Below, in pieces: positions 1-11,700 of a stretch of 64,000 nt of DNA. How positions within the stretch are numbered: the stretch's first letter is position 1; each line of letters starts with the position of its first letter. The position numbers and the translations under genes are program-made. Below the pieces are notes generated by a model, which was not told where the DNA came from, did not search any database, and worked only from the letters and a program-made list of their open reading frames with translations. This DNA is from Heterodera schachtii. Taxonomy: Eukaryota > Nematoda > Chromadorea > Rhabditida > Heteroderidae. The DNA lies in the NCBI GenBank assembly GCA_023374025.1, contig SIJG01000003.1, positions 2,758,416-2,822,415 on the forward strand. Reading direction: 5' to 3'.

Positions 1-198
1 TACACAAGTTACAAATTCAAATGAATTTGGGCAACGATGGGCAAACGCAATTTCAATGAAACTGACAATGAGCAAGTTTTGAAAAATTACAGATTTTTCC
101 TCAAATCATTAAAAAATTGGTCACAATTTTTCAAACAGATTGGATAAATAAACGAGAATTAAAACGTCAATGCATCTGAAGGTAAGTTACTTTTTTAT

Positions 199-510
199 GC
201 CAATCTTGTGATTTTTGTATCAAAATTTGGCAATTTTACGCGAAATATTTAATAAAGTGAACCAACGGAGAACAAAACGATTGGACACATTTTTGTATTT
301 ATGACGACGAACAAAGGGTGGAGAGAAACATGACTAATCGGCAGAGGCAGCAGTGCTTTTTTCGGGGTGTACAAATTTTTCGTCTCCGCCGGTGGGAAAA
401 CGCGTAAAATATTTAATTTATTTGTTGGTACTCTCTGCCAATAGGAACAAACAATGTAAAACAGAAACAGAGGAAATGGGAAATAGTGTTGTTGTCAGAT
501 TGTAGAGAAA
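199..510. repeat. Direct repeat copy 1
   Basis: About 300 bp resembling 4345-4635 in the same orientation. Shared blocks include TTGGCAATTTTACGCGAA, GACTAATCGGCAGA, TACTCTCTGCC and ACAAACAATGTAAAACAGA. Identity by eye is roughly 75-80 percent, with small indels. No open frame of interest and no terminal inverted repeats were seen, so it is more likely a diverged segmental duplication or an old dispersed repeat than a MITE. The rest of 1-700 holds no gene that I can see. Confidence 0.7.
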
Positions 511-706
511 ATATATTTTTTTAATTTGCTCACACAATTTTCGGTAGAAAACCATTGCGACCTAACAATAGCAAAAAATGCAAAATTATTAAACTATCAC
601 TTTTTGAATCAATTTTTTCCACTTTGTGGAAATTTATTCAATTTGCAAAATTTTCAATTTGTGAAATCAACAAATAAATATTTAAACACAACAATGAATT
701 GTCCGT

Positions 707-2043
707 TCAATTCGCCTCCTCTTCGCCGTTGCTCCCATCCAACGATGGCAATTTCTCGCCGGAATTGTTAGCCGAAACTTCCACTGGACTTGGACTAAGC
801 ACCGGTGTTGGCGGTCTATTATCCTCAATCTGTTAAAAATCCCAAGTTTGCAGAAGAGGTGATTAATGGAAAACTCACTGCCGTGACGGCCCTATCAAAA
901 CATTGCATGACTTCAGTCCACGTTTCCAAGTTGTCCGCCAAAAATCGTACTTGGACAACATCCCATGCCTTTACTTATTAAGTTTTAAGACAAGAAAATT
1001 TCAATATTCCCGCGCTATTTCCAAATGAAAGTTTTTGGTTTTTAGTATTTAGATAAAAATATATTATATATTTTTTAATAGACTAAAATCTCAACAATTC
1101 AAATTGAGCATAATCTGTTAAAATTTCCAAAATCGTCGTATTTTTACTACTATTTAATTAATTTACGACCTTTAAAGAATAAACATTACGTGGTGGTCGT
1201 CGAGCGAGAAGAACATAATGCCACACTCAAAGGTCTCCATCATATTTTGAGAAAAGTTGAGAAAAAATTGGCGGAGTTCATGTCTCTGAGTTGAATTTAT
1301 TCTATAAACAAAATCCATTTCGTACTTGGGCGTTTTTTTTCATATGAGCAATAAAAAAGGATTCCGAATGAAACCAGGTCTTGGATTAGGTAAAAATTCA
1401 TAATTAGATTTTGTAATTAAAATAAAAAAACAATGCTATCGTAATGTGGGAACCAAAATATCCGAACAAAAATCCAACTACATTAAAAAAGGCATATCAA
1501 ATGGGTGAAAAATGACTTAATTTGCACTTATTTTTATGGCCGTTCACCTGTGCAGCGTTACCGACACGAATCGAAATTAGGCCAATTCGCTCGTTGCCAT
1601 CGGCCATTAGAAACACATCGGTATTGATAAAGTCTTCCACCAAAAAATTGAAATTTCTGTGACGCGGATTGCGGACAATGAATGCCCGAACTGTAACAGC
1701 GCCGTACGTGTATGTTGTTCCGTGCTTCTCGCTCCTCCAAAGACTTAAAAGAAGATTGTGCTAAATTCGTAGGAAACGGGTCAGTTTCTTGGATATTTTA
1801 ATAGCTATTTGAAACCACAATTAAATTTGCCCAAGTGGGCCTAAAAATATTTCCAATGAGTGATGTTGTTTCAGCTTTCCATACTTTTGCTTTCCATTTG
1901 TTGCTTTTTTCACTCCTTCGAATCAAATCATAAAACAAAAAATTAGAGTTAGCCAAAATGCTTCGACACAAAAACTCGGGGGCAAATTGAAGCAATTCGT
2001 TGTTCAATTCTGCCGGAAGTTTGCGGATAATTTTAGGTTTCAT
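707..2043 (-). CDS. F-box-like protein, five exons
   Basis: Proposed model: complement of 707-829, 879-968, 1190-1285, 1548-1760 and 1819-2043, 248 aa, with every intron phase 0 and 49 to 262 bp long. The N-terminus (IIRKLPAELNNELLQFAPEF, then SNFLFYDLI) has the spacing of an F-box, the Skp1-binding helix set of SCF ubiquitin ligases. The next exon carries YGAVTVRAFIVRN, then FLVEDFINTDVFLMADGNE. Later exons read FECGIMFFSLDDHH and ETWTEVMQCFDRAV. The last exon is a Pro/Ser- and Glu-rich tail ending EEEAN-stop. A minus-strand AATAAA lies about 70 bp past the stop. The four 3' exons are well supported by open frame, splice sites and phase. The first exon and the F-box call are weaker. Nematodes carry large divergent F-box families, which would fit, but no substrate domain is recognised. 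Confidence 0.6.
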
Positions 2044-2429
2044 TAGTAAAGGGCCAAAGGGTTAACAAGGGGTTTCCGACAAAACGTCGGAAAAGTGATC
2101 AATCTGTTGGATTTTCTAAAAAGCGATTTTAGGTCAAATTCACTTAAAATTGGCCCGAAAAGTAGGAAAATATAAAGTGATACAAATCAAACATTGAAAA
2201 GACAAAATAATCAGTAAAAGTATTTTGTTAATTTATGAATTAATTAATTTTTAAACATACTCCGACAGTTGGCACATTAACAGAGAACGGCAATGGGACG
2301 GCCATTGGAACAAATTGGTGATGTTAAAGTGTATTTAAAAAAGATTGCTAAAGAGAAGAAAAATAGATCAACCAGCAGAACAAAGTTAATAAAATAGAAA
2401 TGTTGATTTAGAACGATGATTGGTATTAC

Positions 2430-2575
2430 TACCGGGTCAATGGCAACTCGTACAAAAGTCAACTGGTATCTTACAAAAACAAAGCCTAAGCTTAAGCATA
2501 GACCAAAGCAAGACCAAGCATAGAGACCAAAGATTAGGCCTAAGCAATTGTACAAGTTGTCTTGGCACAATTGTA
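2430..2575. mobile_element. MITE copy of the ACTCGTACAAAAG family
   Basis: It begins ACCGGGTCAATGGCAACTCG and then TACAAAAGTC. The middle is rich in GCCTAAGC repeats. The right arm (CAATTGTACAAGTTGTC) is a diverged inverted copy. Two further copies lie at 50385-50500 and 61133-61266. No coding capacity. Target duplication not clear. Confidence 0.6.
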
Positions 2576-2599
2576 CAACAATCGTAAAACAGTCGCAAA

Positions 2600-3660
2600 G
2601 TATTCGTTAGATTTAATATGAAGGGATCATTGAAAGAGTGATTCGAAAAAACAATATATTTTCGGATTTAGAATGAATTCTCAAATAATTGTTTGATGTG
2701 GTTTTTGCTTCAATAGAAATTTAGAGGAAAAGAAATGAGAAAAGTTGGACGGATAAATGAATGAATGAATGAGTGAGGCGGACAGATTCTGAACAAAGGA
2801 GGAGGGGTCAGAGCAGACAGAAAATGACCTAATAGAGCCAAAACAAAGTATAGAGAAACAGAAGAATATCGATTATTTGTTGTTGCCTTAAAAGCGCACT
2901 AAAAATGACAGAGAGCGATGACACACCGTGTCTAACACATGCATCAATTCGCAAATATTACGGACAAATTCAGACAAAACACATCACAAACAAGAAATTT
3001 AAATTAACGGTTTGACCAATATGTAAAACAGCAGAAGCAAGTCTAAATTACGTAGCTGCCAAGGCACACATACTGATGGTGGTGAAGAAGCGGGCATACC
3101 AAAATTATTGAGAAATACGTAATAAATGGAAAAAATGAATAAAGTGAAAATGAAAATTGCGGACAAAATGATACATCATTTCCATCATCAACAATCAGCC
3201 GCATTAGAAGCGTTGAGAACCAAGTGAAATCGGCGCCAGAGTTGACTGAGAAATGGACGGGCGGCAAATTGCGGTTTTTTGTCTGTCATCGGAATTACTG
3301 AAAAAAGGGCAATTAGGTAATTATGGGGAAAATTGACGGGTGAACCCGCCATGGCTTTACCCTGCAAATGATGGAGATTAACTGACGACGCATTGCGACA
3401 AACGCAGAGAAATGCCGATTGGTCAAAACAGAGCAACAGCGGAGAACTGTAAAGAAAGAGTGACAATTGTGGCACTCAAATTTTATGAAAATGGGGCCAA
3501 CCAAAATTTCAATTTTTTTTCTGAAATTTTCTTAAAATTCCAAGGGGTGAACTGAACCAGTGAAAACAGACAGCCCCTGAAAATGTAATTAAGTCGGGCA
3601 TTTTTCTGAAAAATTGTCTGAAGCTCGGGCGGACACTCAAATGGCAAATAAATGCAGAAA
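2600..3660. other. No gene seen
   Basis: Short open frames on the minus strand here do not chain into a model with good splice sites. One stretch after a TTTCTCAG acceptor near 3250 (minus) stays open for about 25 codons, but it has no partner exon in phase and no recognisable motif. Confidence 0.4.
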
Positions 3661-3666
3661 TTTGAC

Positions 3667-3830
3667 CCTCAGTGTGCTGATTTCGATGATGTCCCGCTCC
3701 AAAAAGTGGCGGAAGTCGGCCGGGTACTGCTCCAAGTTGGGCAAAATGAAGGCGTATGCCGGCTCCTTGGTCACTTTCCGACCACCGCGCAATGCGCCGG
3801 AACGCAAATTGACCGGCGGAGAGGACGAAC
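3667..3830 (-). pseudogene. Orphan exon resembling A20/Cezanne-type OTU deubiquitinase
   Basis: A single 164-bp exon with an acceptor (TTTTCCCAG) and a possible donor (AGG then GTCAAA). Its translation includes the run EPAYAFILPNLEQYPADF followed by RHFLERDIIEISTL. From general knowledge, OTUD7/Cezanne and TNFAIP3 proteins have a stretch of the form LPDL-x-x-Y-x-x-DFR-x-F-x-ERDLIE just before the catalytic OTU core (GRLNWW, then TTGDGNCLLHA). That core is not found downstream on the same strand, so this seems to be a stranded fragment or the only exon left of a decayed gene. Upstream minus-strand sequence to 4000 is open but not recognisable. The coding nature is fairly clear; the family call rests on one motif. 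Confidence 0.5.
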
Positions 3831-4344
3831 CTGGGAAAATGGGGTGAAAAAGATAAGGAATGTGCCAACATTTGATGCCATTCATCCGCGACACATTTTT
3901 TGAGGAAATTCGGTTTTAAAAATTCGTAACTTTGTGGCATTTTTGGGTCTCTGGTGGCCATGGATTGGCATCCGTAGTGGCAGGACCGTCATACGAATTG
4001 AAAAATTTTCATAGGTTCATGAAATGTCAAATCCATGGCCATCACAATTTAATGTCTTGGATTTTGGAAGTGGAAAATAACTCACTGGGCTCGCCCGATA
4101 TTCCATTGCAAGACTGTGAAGTTGCTATGTACATTTTTCAGTTGTTCGGCAACAGTAATAAATGAACATTTCCTGAAAAATGATGACATAGCAAAAAAAA
4201 AAAAGAAGCAAAGGATAGCTCAAAAATTGAATCATCCCATTTTATTGACCGTATAATTTTTCACAGTCAAAAACGATAAAGTTAAACATCTGTCATTAAG
4301 AATCTTGATTTTTTGGCAGCGTTGGGTCAACCCAATTTCTTTTT

Positions 4345-4635
4345 GTGCCAGTTTTACGATTTTTTTTTGTATCAAAATTGGCAATTTTACGCGAATTGTT
4401 GGGAAAATATTTAATAAGTGAACTAGCGGAGAGAATAAAGCAAATGACTAATCGGCAGAAGCAAGCAGGTATTGCACATTTCGCTTTTCGGTGTTTGAAA
4501 ATTTTAGCCTTCGCCGGGGGCGAAAACGCGGAAATAATTTACCTATTTGTTGTACTCTCTGCCCACGAAACAAACAATGTAAAACAGACACAGAGGAAAA
4601 GGGAAATAGTCTTGTAGTTAGATGGCAGACGAAAA
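4345..4635. repeat. Direct repeat copy 2
   Basis: Second copy of the repeat at 199-510, same orientation. It ends about 200 bp before the start codon of the next plus-strand gene, so it could lie in that gene's promoter region. Downstream, 4683-4735 has a short inverted GGGATCCCGCGCGGGAT stretch. Confidence 0.7.
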
Positions 4636-4841
4636 CTGATATAACGCCAAATCAAAAATAGTACTCTTTCAAAAAAAAAAAATTCTTTTTCAAATTTGCT
4701 AAAACGGGATCCCGCGCGGGATTTTGCGGGATCTCAGTGCGCAATTTTCATTTGATACCAAAAACATAGGCATTTCCTAATTAAAATTGACTTTTAAATT
4801 TGTATTTTATTTAGAATAATTACTCTTTTTCTAATTTACTA

Positions 4842-7324
4842 ATGGCAGCTTCCTCATCTGCTGCTTACCCCGTGCTGTTTTTCACGCAAAAACGGGCGGG
4901 CGATGGTGAGTTATTGGCACATAAGACAAAGAATTTTTTTGTCGCCGGACGGTCCAAAATTTTGGAATTTTCGACCTTTTGAATTTCATACGAAATTTGT
5001 TTGTTTTTTCCCCACTTATTAATTTTTGATTTTTTTTCACCCCGAATTTAGACAAACTTTGGGTGTTCTACTGGCTCAGCGATGAGTCAAAATTCGGCAT
5101 CGCCAGCTTCCCCGACACAGTGTACGAAATGGACGCGGACAGAGACACGCGGAGGGCATTTCTCGGCAACATTGCCAAGAGCTTGGTGGAGGAGTACTGG
5201 GAGTAAGTGAACATTTTTGCTAATTTAATTGCGTTTTGCTCTTAAAGTTGACCCCACAAACTTCTCGCAAATCAAAATTTAGAAAAAGAAATCGACTTAA
5301 AAGTGGTATTTTATAGATTTTTGGGGTCGCTGACCACAAAAATGGCATTAATTTTGTACAATTAAATGACGAACGAGAATTCGAGAAAAACAATTTTGGT
5401 TTTTTTTTGTTTTAGAATTAGAAATTGTCAGAATAAACGTCATTTGTGATCATATATAAAGAAAACTCCAGGAAACATGGCCTAGACTATTTTTTGTTTT
5501 TGAAAATTTATCCATTCCTACCGTTTTTCTAACAATTTTTTGTGTCCTTTTTTAATTACGACAAAAATGGGTCAAAAAATGGAACAATTGTACGGGTTAT
5601 TAATTCCTAGATATAATTTTGCCAATGCTTTTTAGAAAAAAGTTACGCTTTGTCAAATTTTCTCAGGTTTTGGGCATTTAGCAAATTTAAAATTTAATTT
5701 GTTTTTACCAACAAAATTTCGCTACATTATGCAATCCCTTCCCCGGATTAGGACAATGTTCGAGGAGGGTCGGACCAAGATCAAGCAGATCAACGACGAG
5801 TCCGCCACCGTTTGCTACGCCTTCAAACACTTCCTGGAGTTGCCACGAGTGGACGACGCGACGGCACGGCGCCAACGCATTGACCGACTCGTCAAATTTT
5901 TTGTCGACGAAGCGCTGGAGAAAAAGCGCATGGAGGTACGAATTGAATTCAAATTTATCGAAAAACTGTCTGAATTCGAAACCAGCAAAATTTTTCTAAA
6001 AAAAATATGAGTAATTCTCTGTAAGCAAATTCAAAGGAATTTTTTTCGGAATTTTTTCGGTCTTTCTTAAAACTAAAATTGAATGTTTCCTAAAAAAGCT
6101 TGAAATTTTCCAATAGGAAATGCCGTACACATGTAACGGCCAATTAAATGGTACAAATTGGTCATTTTTTGGGAAAAACCGCTACAAATTCACTTCTTTT
6201 TTCTCCCTGGGGCCTGAAAATTATAGAACCCTTGAGAAAAAAATTTTTTTTTTTAATTTTTGGCCCGGAGAGTTTTTTTTTCATTTTTTTACATTTGCAG
6301 CAGGGCAAACAGCAGCAGGCGTCCGTGTCCAACAATCGGTCAACAAATGGACAACCACCATACAAAATGAGTCCGATCAAGGTTTGTTTGTTTAAAAAAA
6401 ATTTTTTTTAGGGGGGGGGTCAGTTTTTTCCAAAGGGGGGCCTATTAAATGGCGCTAATAACCTCCGGCCGGGTCACAAAATTGTATGAATTTCGTAAAA
6501 TAAGTTTTGATTGGCAACCAAAGCAGTGTAAGGGACAGCCCACCCATCTCCCCAAATTTTTTTAAACAAAAATAATCATAAAAAATTTTTTTAGGAATTA
6601 AAAAAAAAAATTTCGTTAGGTATCTGATTTTTATGCAGAAAATACGTGAGTATGGTGATCAGGGGGAGGGATAAGGCCGAAAACCTTTCCAAATGCTAAA
6701 GAATGGCCTAAAAATGTGAAATATTTTCAGCGAAAATTGCCGGCAAACTCGCGCAAAGCACTCCGAAAGTTGCCGACCATGGGCCTGAACTTTGACGACG
6801 TCATTGAGGAGGACCAGCAACGGTTGCGCGACATGCACCGGTGGGTGGAAAAAACTAATTATTGTAAATATATATAAAAATGTGTAAAAAAAATATGGGA
6901 GCAGTTCGTTTCCCCCCTCGGAAATTTTTTTTTTTTTTTTGATTTTCCAAACCTAAAAACCTGTTTTTTCCAAAATTTTCCGTGCAAAATTTTTCAAGTT
7001 TTTTTCTTTAAATTTTTATAAAAAAATTAAATATTTTTTCGTGAATTTCTAGGTTTAAAAATCAAAATTTTCTGGGCGGAGCGAATGAAGTATACCCAAA
7101 AATATGACCCGATTTCCAATGTCCATGAATGCGGCCTAAAAAAGCCCTCTCCTTTTTCAACTTTCCCAATCTTTGTCCAATCAATGGCATTTTAAACCTT
7201 CGGTTTCCTTTTACTCGGACAGATTTTGAGGGGTTTTTTCTAATTTATTTTTGCTGATATTTTAGCTTTTCACAGATTGACGCTGAGCCTTTGCCCTGAA
7301 TTTCTTTTCTCCGTTGAAGAATGA
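4842..7324 (+). CDS. Six-exon gene of unknown function, 212 aa
   Basis: Model: 4842-4905, 5052-5202, 5752-5935, 6301-6381, 6731-6840 and 7276-7324. All introns are GT-AG, phases agree throughout (1, 2, 0, 0, 2), and the total is 639 nt. The first two exons give a short aromatic region (YPVLFFTQKRAGD, then DKLWVFYWLSDESKFGIASF). This faintly recalls small beta-barrel chromatin readers such as PWWP, but I do not claim it. Exon 3 is charged and helical (FEEGRTKIKQINDE, then AFKHFLELPR and LVKFFVDEALEKKRME). Exons 4-5 are Gln/Ser-rich, then basic (RKLPANSRKALRKLP), then acidic (NFDDVIEEDQQRLRDMHR). The final exon is short and the least certain. No signal peptide or membrane segment, so probably nuclear or cytosolic. 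The start is the first ATG in frame with exon 1. Confidence 0.65.
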
Positions 7325-7519
7325 ATGAATCTGTGGCTGTTTTTGATTGATGACCGACCAACTCATTTCTCATCATTTCCCTTTTCTTCCGCTGTTTTAC
7401 AAATGTCAAAAATTGTTTTTGTTTTTGTTTTTTCATCCATTTTTTGGATTTGCATTTATTTTTTTTGCCATGCCCCAAACATTTTTACACATTGTATGTG
7501 TGTCACAATTCATTAATTT

Positions 7520-7525
7520 AATAAA
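7520..7525 (+). other. Polyadenylation signal AATAAA
   Basis: Canonical hexamer about 200 bp after the proposed stop of the plus-strand gene ending at 7324. It is the first good signal downstream. Confidence 0.4.
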
Positions 7526-7529
7526 AATG

Positions 7530-8740
7530 AAATGATTAAATTTGAGTGAATAATTGTGCAACTTACATTTTTATTATAAAATTTCCAATGCGCATGAATT
7601 GGATAAAATAGAAAGCAAGTAAATAACGCATATTCATTCACTAATTGGTTTATATTAATTACCGTGAAATTTGGACGGATTTTCAATTTATTTTCATTTT
7701 TTTTTGATTTATATACAGTATCCAAAACTGATCAATTTTTGTCCAAGAAAATGAAAGAATTTTCAAGAAAAAATTTTTTTTTTAGAATTATAAATGGAAA
7801 TTATCCATAATAATAATAATAATAATTTTATTTAAAATAAAAAATCAAAACAAATATAATAAAATGATAATAATATAAATATAATTATGATGAAGTCATA
7901 AACATTTGTAAATTTGTACATTTGCTGCAATAAAAACAAACAAACAAACAAATTAAGGCAAAAATTATTAGACGGAATAATACAAAAATAATTAGGTAGT
8001 CAGTCAGTCGACTTCTGCTGTTTCTCACCCGTTTTGTGGCTAATTAATTATTAATTATATTTTGCAAAATAAAAAATAAAATACAATAAAATAAATCCAT
8101 GTCAAATGAGCCAAAATGGACAATTTTTGGGAAAATTGACTAAATACGGCGATAAAATTCTAAATAATCATATTAATGACTAATTGCTTCAAGCTTTCGT
8201 CTCATTAGGCAGCTAATGGTGTCCGATTAACTAATTGTCCGAAATGCTTGCTCATTTGGCATGGATTTCGGACGGCGGTGATCTCAAAGTGTGGCACAAA
8301 TGAGGCACTTGAACCCGGCGAAATGCCCTTGTTTTAGCTGACTAAAACGGGCATTTCAAGGAGTCTGATAAATGAATGAGCCCGGGAAAACTGTCCGAAA
8401 ATCAGTAAGCTTGACGAGAACTTTCCAAAGGGCTTTTATTGGATAAAGTAAAATCAGTAGGGGCCAATTTTGGCATTTTTTAAGATTTTGGCCCTTAAGG
8501 CACCTAAATAAAACCCAGCGAATTTTGTGCAAAAAGTTTTCAAAAAAATTTCCCACGCCTCCAATTGTGCCACATTAATTAATCTACAATGAGATTTGCC
8601 CGCTCCGCTCATTTTCAGTATTTAAACAATTTTTTTTATGTGTGAGTGAGGTTTTGGGGTTGTTGGCGTTTTGTTTTTTTTTCTTTCGCGTCTGGCGCAC
8701 TGTCTCTGGGCCTAATTTTGAATTGTTGTTTTATCATCCG
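7530..8740. other. AT-rich spacer, no gene seen
   Basis: Holds a TAA microsatellite (about 7806-7830), several AAACAAACAAAC runs near 7940, and otherwise unremarkable AT-rich sequence. It separates two convergent genes. No coding exon was convincing on either strand. Confidence 0.5.
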
Positions 8741-8746
8741 CCGAAA

Positions 8747-11700
8747 TCACCGCCGAAATGTGGACATCGCCGGAGGCCACTGCTGGCGGGCAAAATGCTG
8801 CGACGGCACCGGCACCATAGGCGATGCCATTGTCGTCGTGCCCGGAGGCGGCAGCGTCATTGTGTTGCCGCCGCAGGACGACATGCCGTCCAGCCGGATG
8901 CTGATTTCGCCGCCCGCGTCATTGTAACAACTCGGCGTACGGTAGCGACCGTAGCCGCCCGTGTAACTGGCACGGCGTGCCAATACCGTAGCTGCCGCTG
9001 CTGTTGTGCGTGGTGCACCAAGGCACATGCCTAAAAAGGGGATTAAATTGATTACGATGATTTGGATCAATCAAACATAAATAGATATGTGTCCGTAGTG
9101 CTACCACAATCCCGATATTTTTCTCGTGCCGTGGCAACCCATAATATGGCTACTGTATAAGTGACGACTATTTTGATATACTCTTTGTATGACCAACTAT
9201 CGATAGTTGGGCCAAATATCATTTTTCTCTAAAGGTATACTGTACGCAATAAGTGAGTTTTTGTCACTTTGCTGTAAAATGAGTACTGTATAGTAATTAT
9301 GACGAAATCATTGTGGCAAATTGCAAAAAATAAAATAAAAATTGAGTTACCGTAATTTATATTCAATATATTTGCCCCTGGGGGCTGTCAAGCTTAAACA
9401 TTCTGTTCTGATCAGAGAACACAACAGACCAGTCATTTCTGACCAGGGAAAGCACAGTACCAACTGAGCCCCGCCTACCAATTCCGGCGCTGAGTTGGCC
9501 ACCACCGACCGGCGACGAGGCGGCCGACGACCGATTGCTTCCGGATGAGACTGAGCCGGACACTGCCGAATCGCTCCCACTCGTTAATGTCCATTGTCCG
9601 CTTGTCGTAGTGGACGAATTGTTGTTCCGGTTTTTACCATTGCCACCGATGTTGTTGTGCTGCTGGAACTGCTCGCCAACCGCGGCGGATACGGTAGGCA
9701 CTACCGTAGCTTTATGCATTTGTTTTTGTTGCTGCTGCTGCTTGATGCCACCGGCCGCACTGATCAGAATGGAGGCGGCCGAGTAGGCACTGATCGGCGC
9801 ACTGTCAGCGCAACCATTCGGCGGCGCTGAGCCGACACCGCCGCTCTCAAATGGCTTTTTGCCACCGGCGCCGAGTGAGCGCCGACGAGTGCGTCGGGCG
9901 CGCAGTCGGCAACACAGCCACACAAAAGCGAAGGTCTGTAGCATGGCAATCGCGAGCAGTAATAGTACCCACCAGGGAAGTGCTGTGGAGGGGGGGGGGG
10001 TGGGGATGTATTTTACGATTTAATGGCATTCATTTATTGGCGGTATTGGCACTAAAGAAATCCTTGGGTTAATGACTGTCATTAATATGGTAATTACGGG
10101 AGAAATCCCTGCGGCTGGCATTATTTTTCAATGGGTTCCTCGATCCCTTAGCTATTAGAAAGGGTTTAAATTGGCACTAATTTTTGGGACATTTAATCAA
10201 ATTGCCGAAGGCATTGTAAATCCCGCCTTGGCTAACTTCCATCGGATGGCGGCATTAAATCCACCAGATAATCTCTATTAAACCGATTTATTTGGATTCA
10301 AGCTTCAAAAGCGACAGATTGGTATTTGTTTCACTTGTGCCGTGGCCTTTTTGTAAGTGAATTGCCGGGTTTAAATCTCACCAGCCGGCACCGACTGATC
10401 CAAATTTAGGACCGTAGCTCAATGGTGATTTGGTAGTAAATGTTGCCGGTTCTAAATCCCCCCGGCGGCGACGCCATTTTTTTCTACACTTTTTGGCGCC
10501 TGATTTGGCATGACTCAGCGCGTGTGTTGTGTTTACCTTGCGCTTCAGCAATGGCATCCATGTCCCCTGCTGGCGGCAGCGTTGGCCATTTGGTGGACAG
10601 TGCCGGTGCCGCCGCCGCTGATTGGCGCCCGCGTGCCGTCGGCGAAATGCCGTCCAAAAGGAAGTCCGCCTCGGCACATGCGCAACGGTGTGCCAAAGGC
10701 GGGCCAGCGCATTCACACGACTTCTTCCTATCTTTTGTTGTTGTTCTGTTGGCGCCAGCTGAAAAAAATTACAAATTTTTCGGCATTTTTGGCAATTTCC
10801 AATTTTTAGTCATATTTTTATGGCACTTTTTTCCATTTTTTGATTCATTTTTCTAACTCAGAGAATTTCCAATCATATGACATTTTGCTATTTTTGCGAG
10901 AACTTTCATTAATTTTTTTTCTATTTTGCCATTTTCTTTATTGGAATTTTTTTTGGCATTTTTCTAATTTTTCAAAAGCCGCTTATACCTTAAAAACTAA
11001 AAAAAAACTTAATACAAATACATTCAAAAGTTAATTGGCTTTTATTCCTTTTGCAAAAATGTTCCGCCAAATTTGGCATTTTTACCCTTTTCATTTGTTT
11101 CTTTCGTCGTGCCCATTGTTTTGGATATTTGTGGCACTGCTGCGGTTTGTGCCGTTGTCGTCTCTTTGCCCCGGCACAGTTCCTCCACCGTTTTTCGTCC
11201 AAGTACGTCTTGCACCGGCTGCTCCCCGTCCATGGATTTGATACTTAAGCATTTGCCAAAAATTATTGATCGATATCCCAAGGAAGGCATAAATCAGACC
11301 AAGATGGTCTCTGTTGGGATTGATCGAGAAACCTGTTGTCTGTCAATGTGAATTTTTGTCTCATAATCCGTAAAACAAAGAAAAAGTTGGTCGATAATGC
11401 CGGAACCCGACCAAGGCTGCACGTAAAAGGATTTTCAATTACGGATATCCGTAATCCGAAATTATGGCGATTTTCTCAATTATGGAAACGCAATAATCCG
11501 TAATTATGGGGTCCAAAATGACGTAATTTCCGTATTTCGTAATTGCGTGCAGCCATTATTTCGGGTCCCATTTTCTTGATCAAAAAGTAATATAAAAAAT
11601 CGATTGTGCCCTAATAGTCCTTTCCTAAGGTTAAATGCCAATTTGAGTGTGGACAATTGCTTAAATTATTGGCATTTTTGTACTGCTCCGTCATCAACTC

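Noticed and set aside
3980..4165. Plus-strand frame with HRFMKCQIHGHHNLMSWILE, then DCEVAMYIFQLFG
   Set aside because: Protein-like in places, but it has no splice partner or recognisable domain and overlaps other open frames; left as a possible relic.
9363..9478. Readthrough of semaphorin exon 12 to a stop at 9363
   Set aside because: Two in-phase donors (after 9479 or 9461) and a well-formed last exon at 9030-8747 give a better continuation; readthrough is possible only as an alternative 3' end.
11415..11554. Possible hAT-like element
   Set aside because: It has inverted ends but no 8-bp duplication, so it is listed only as a palindromic element.
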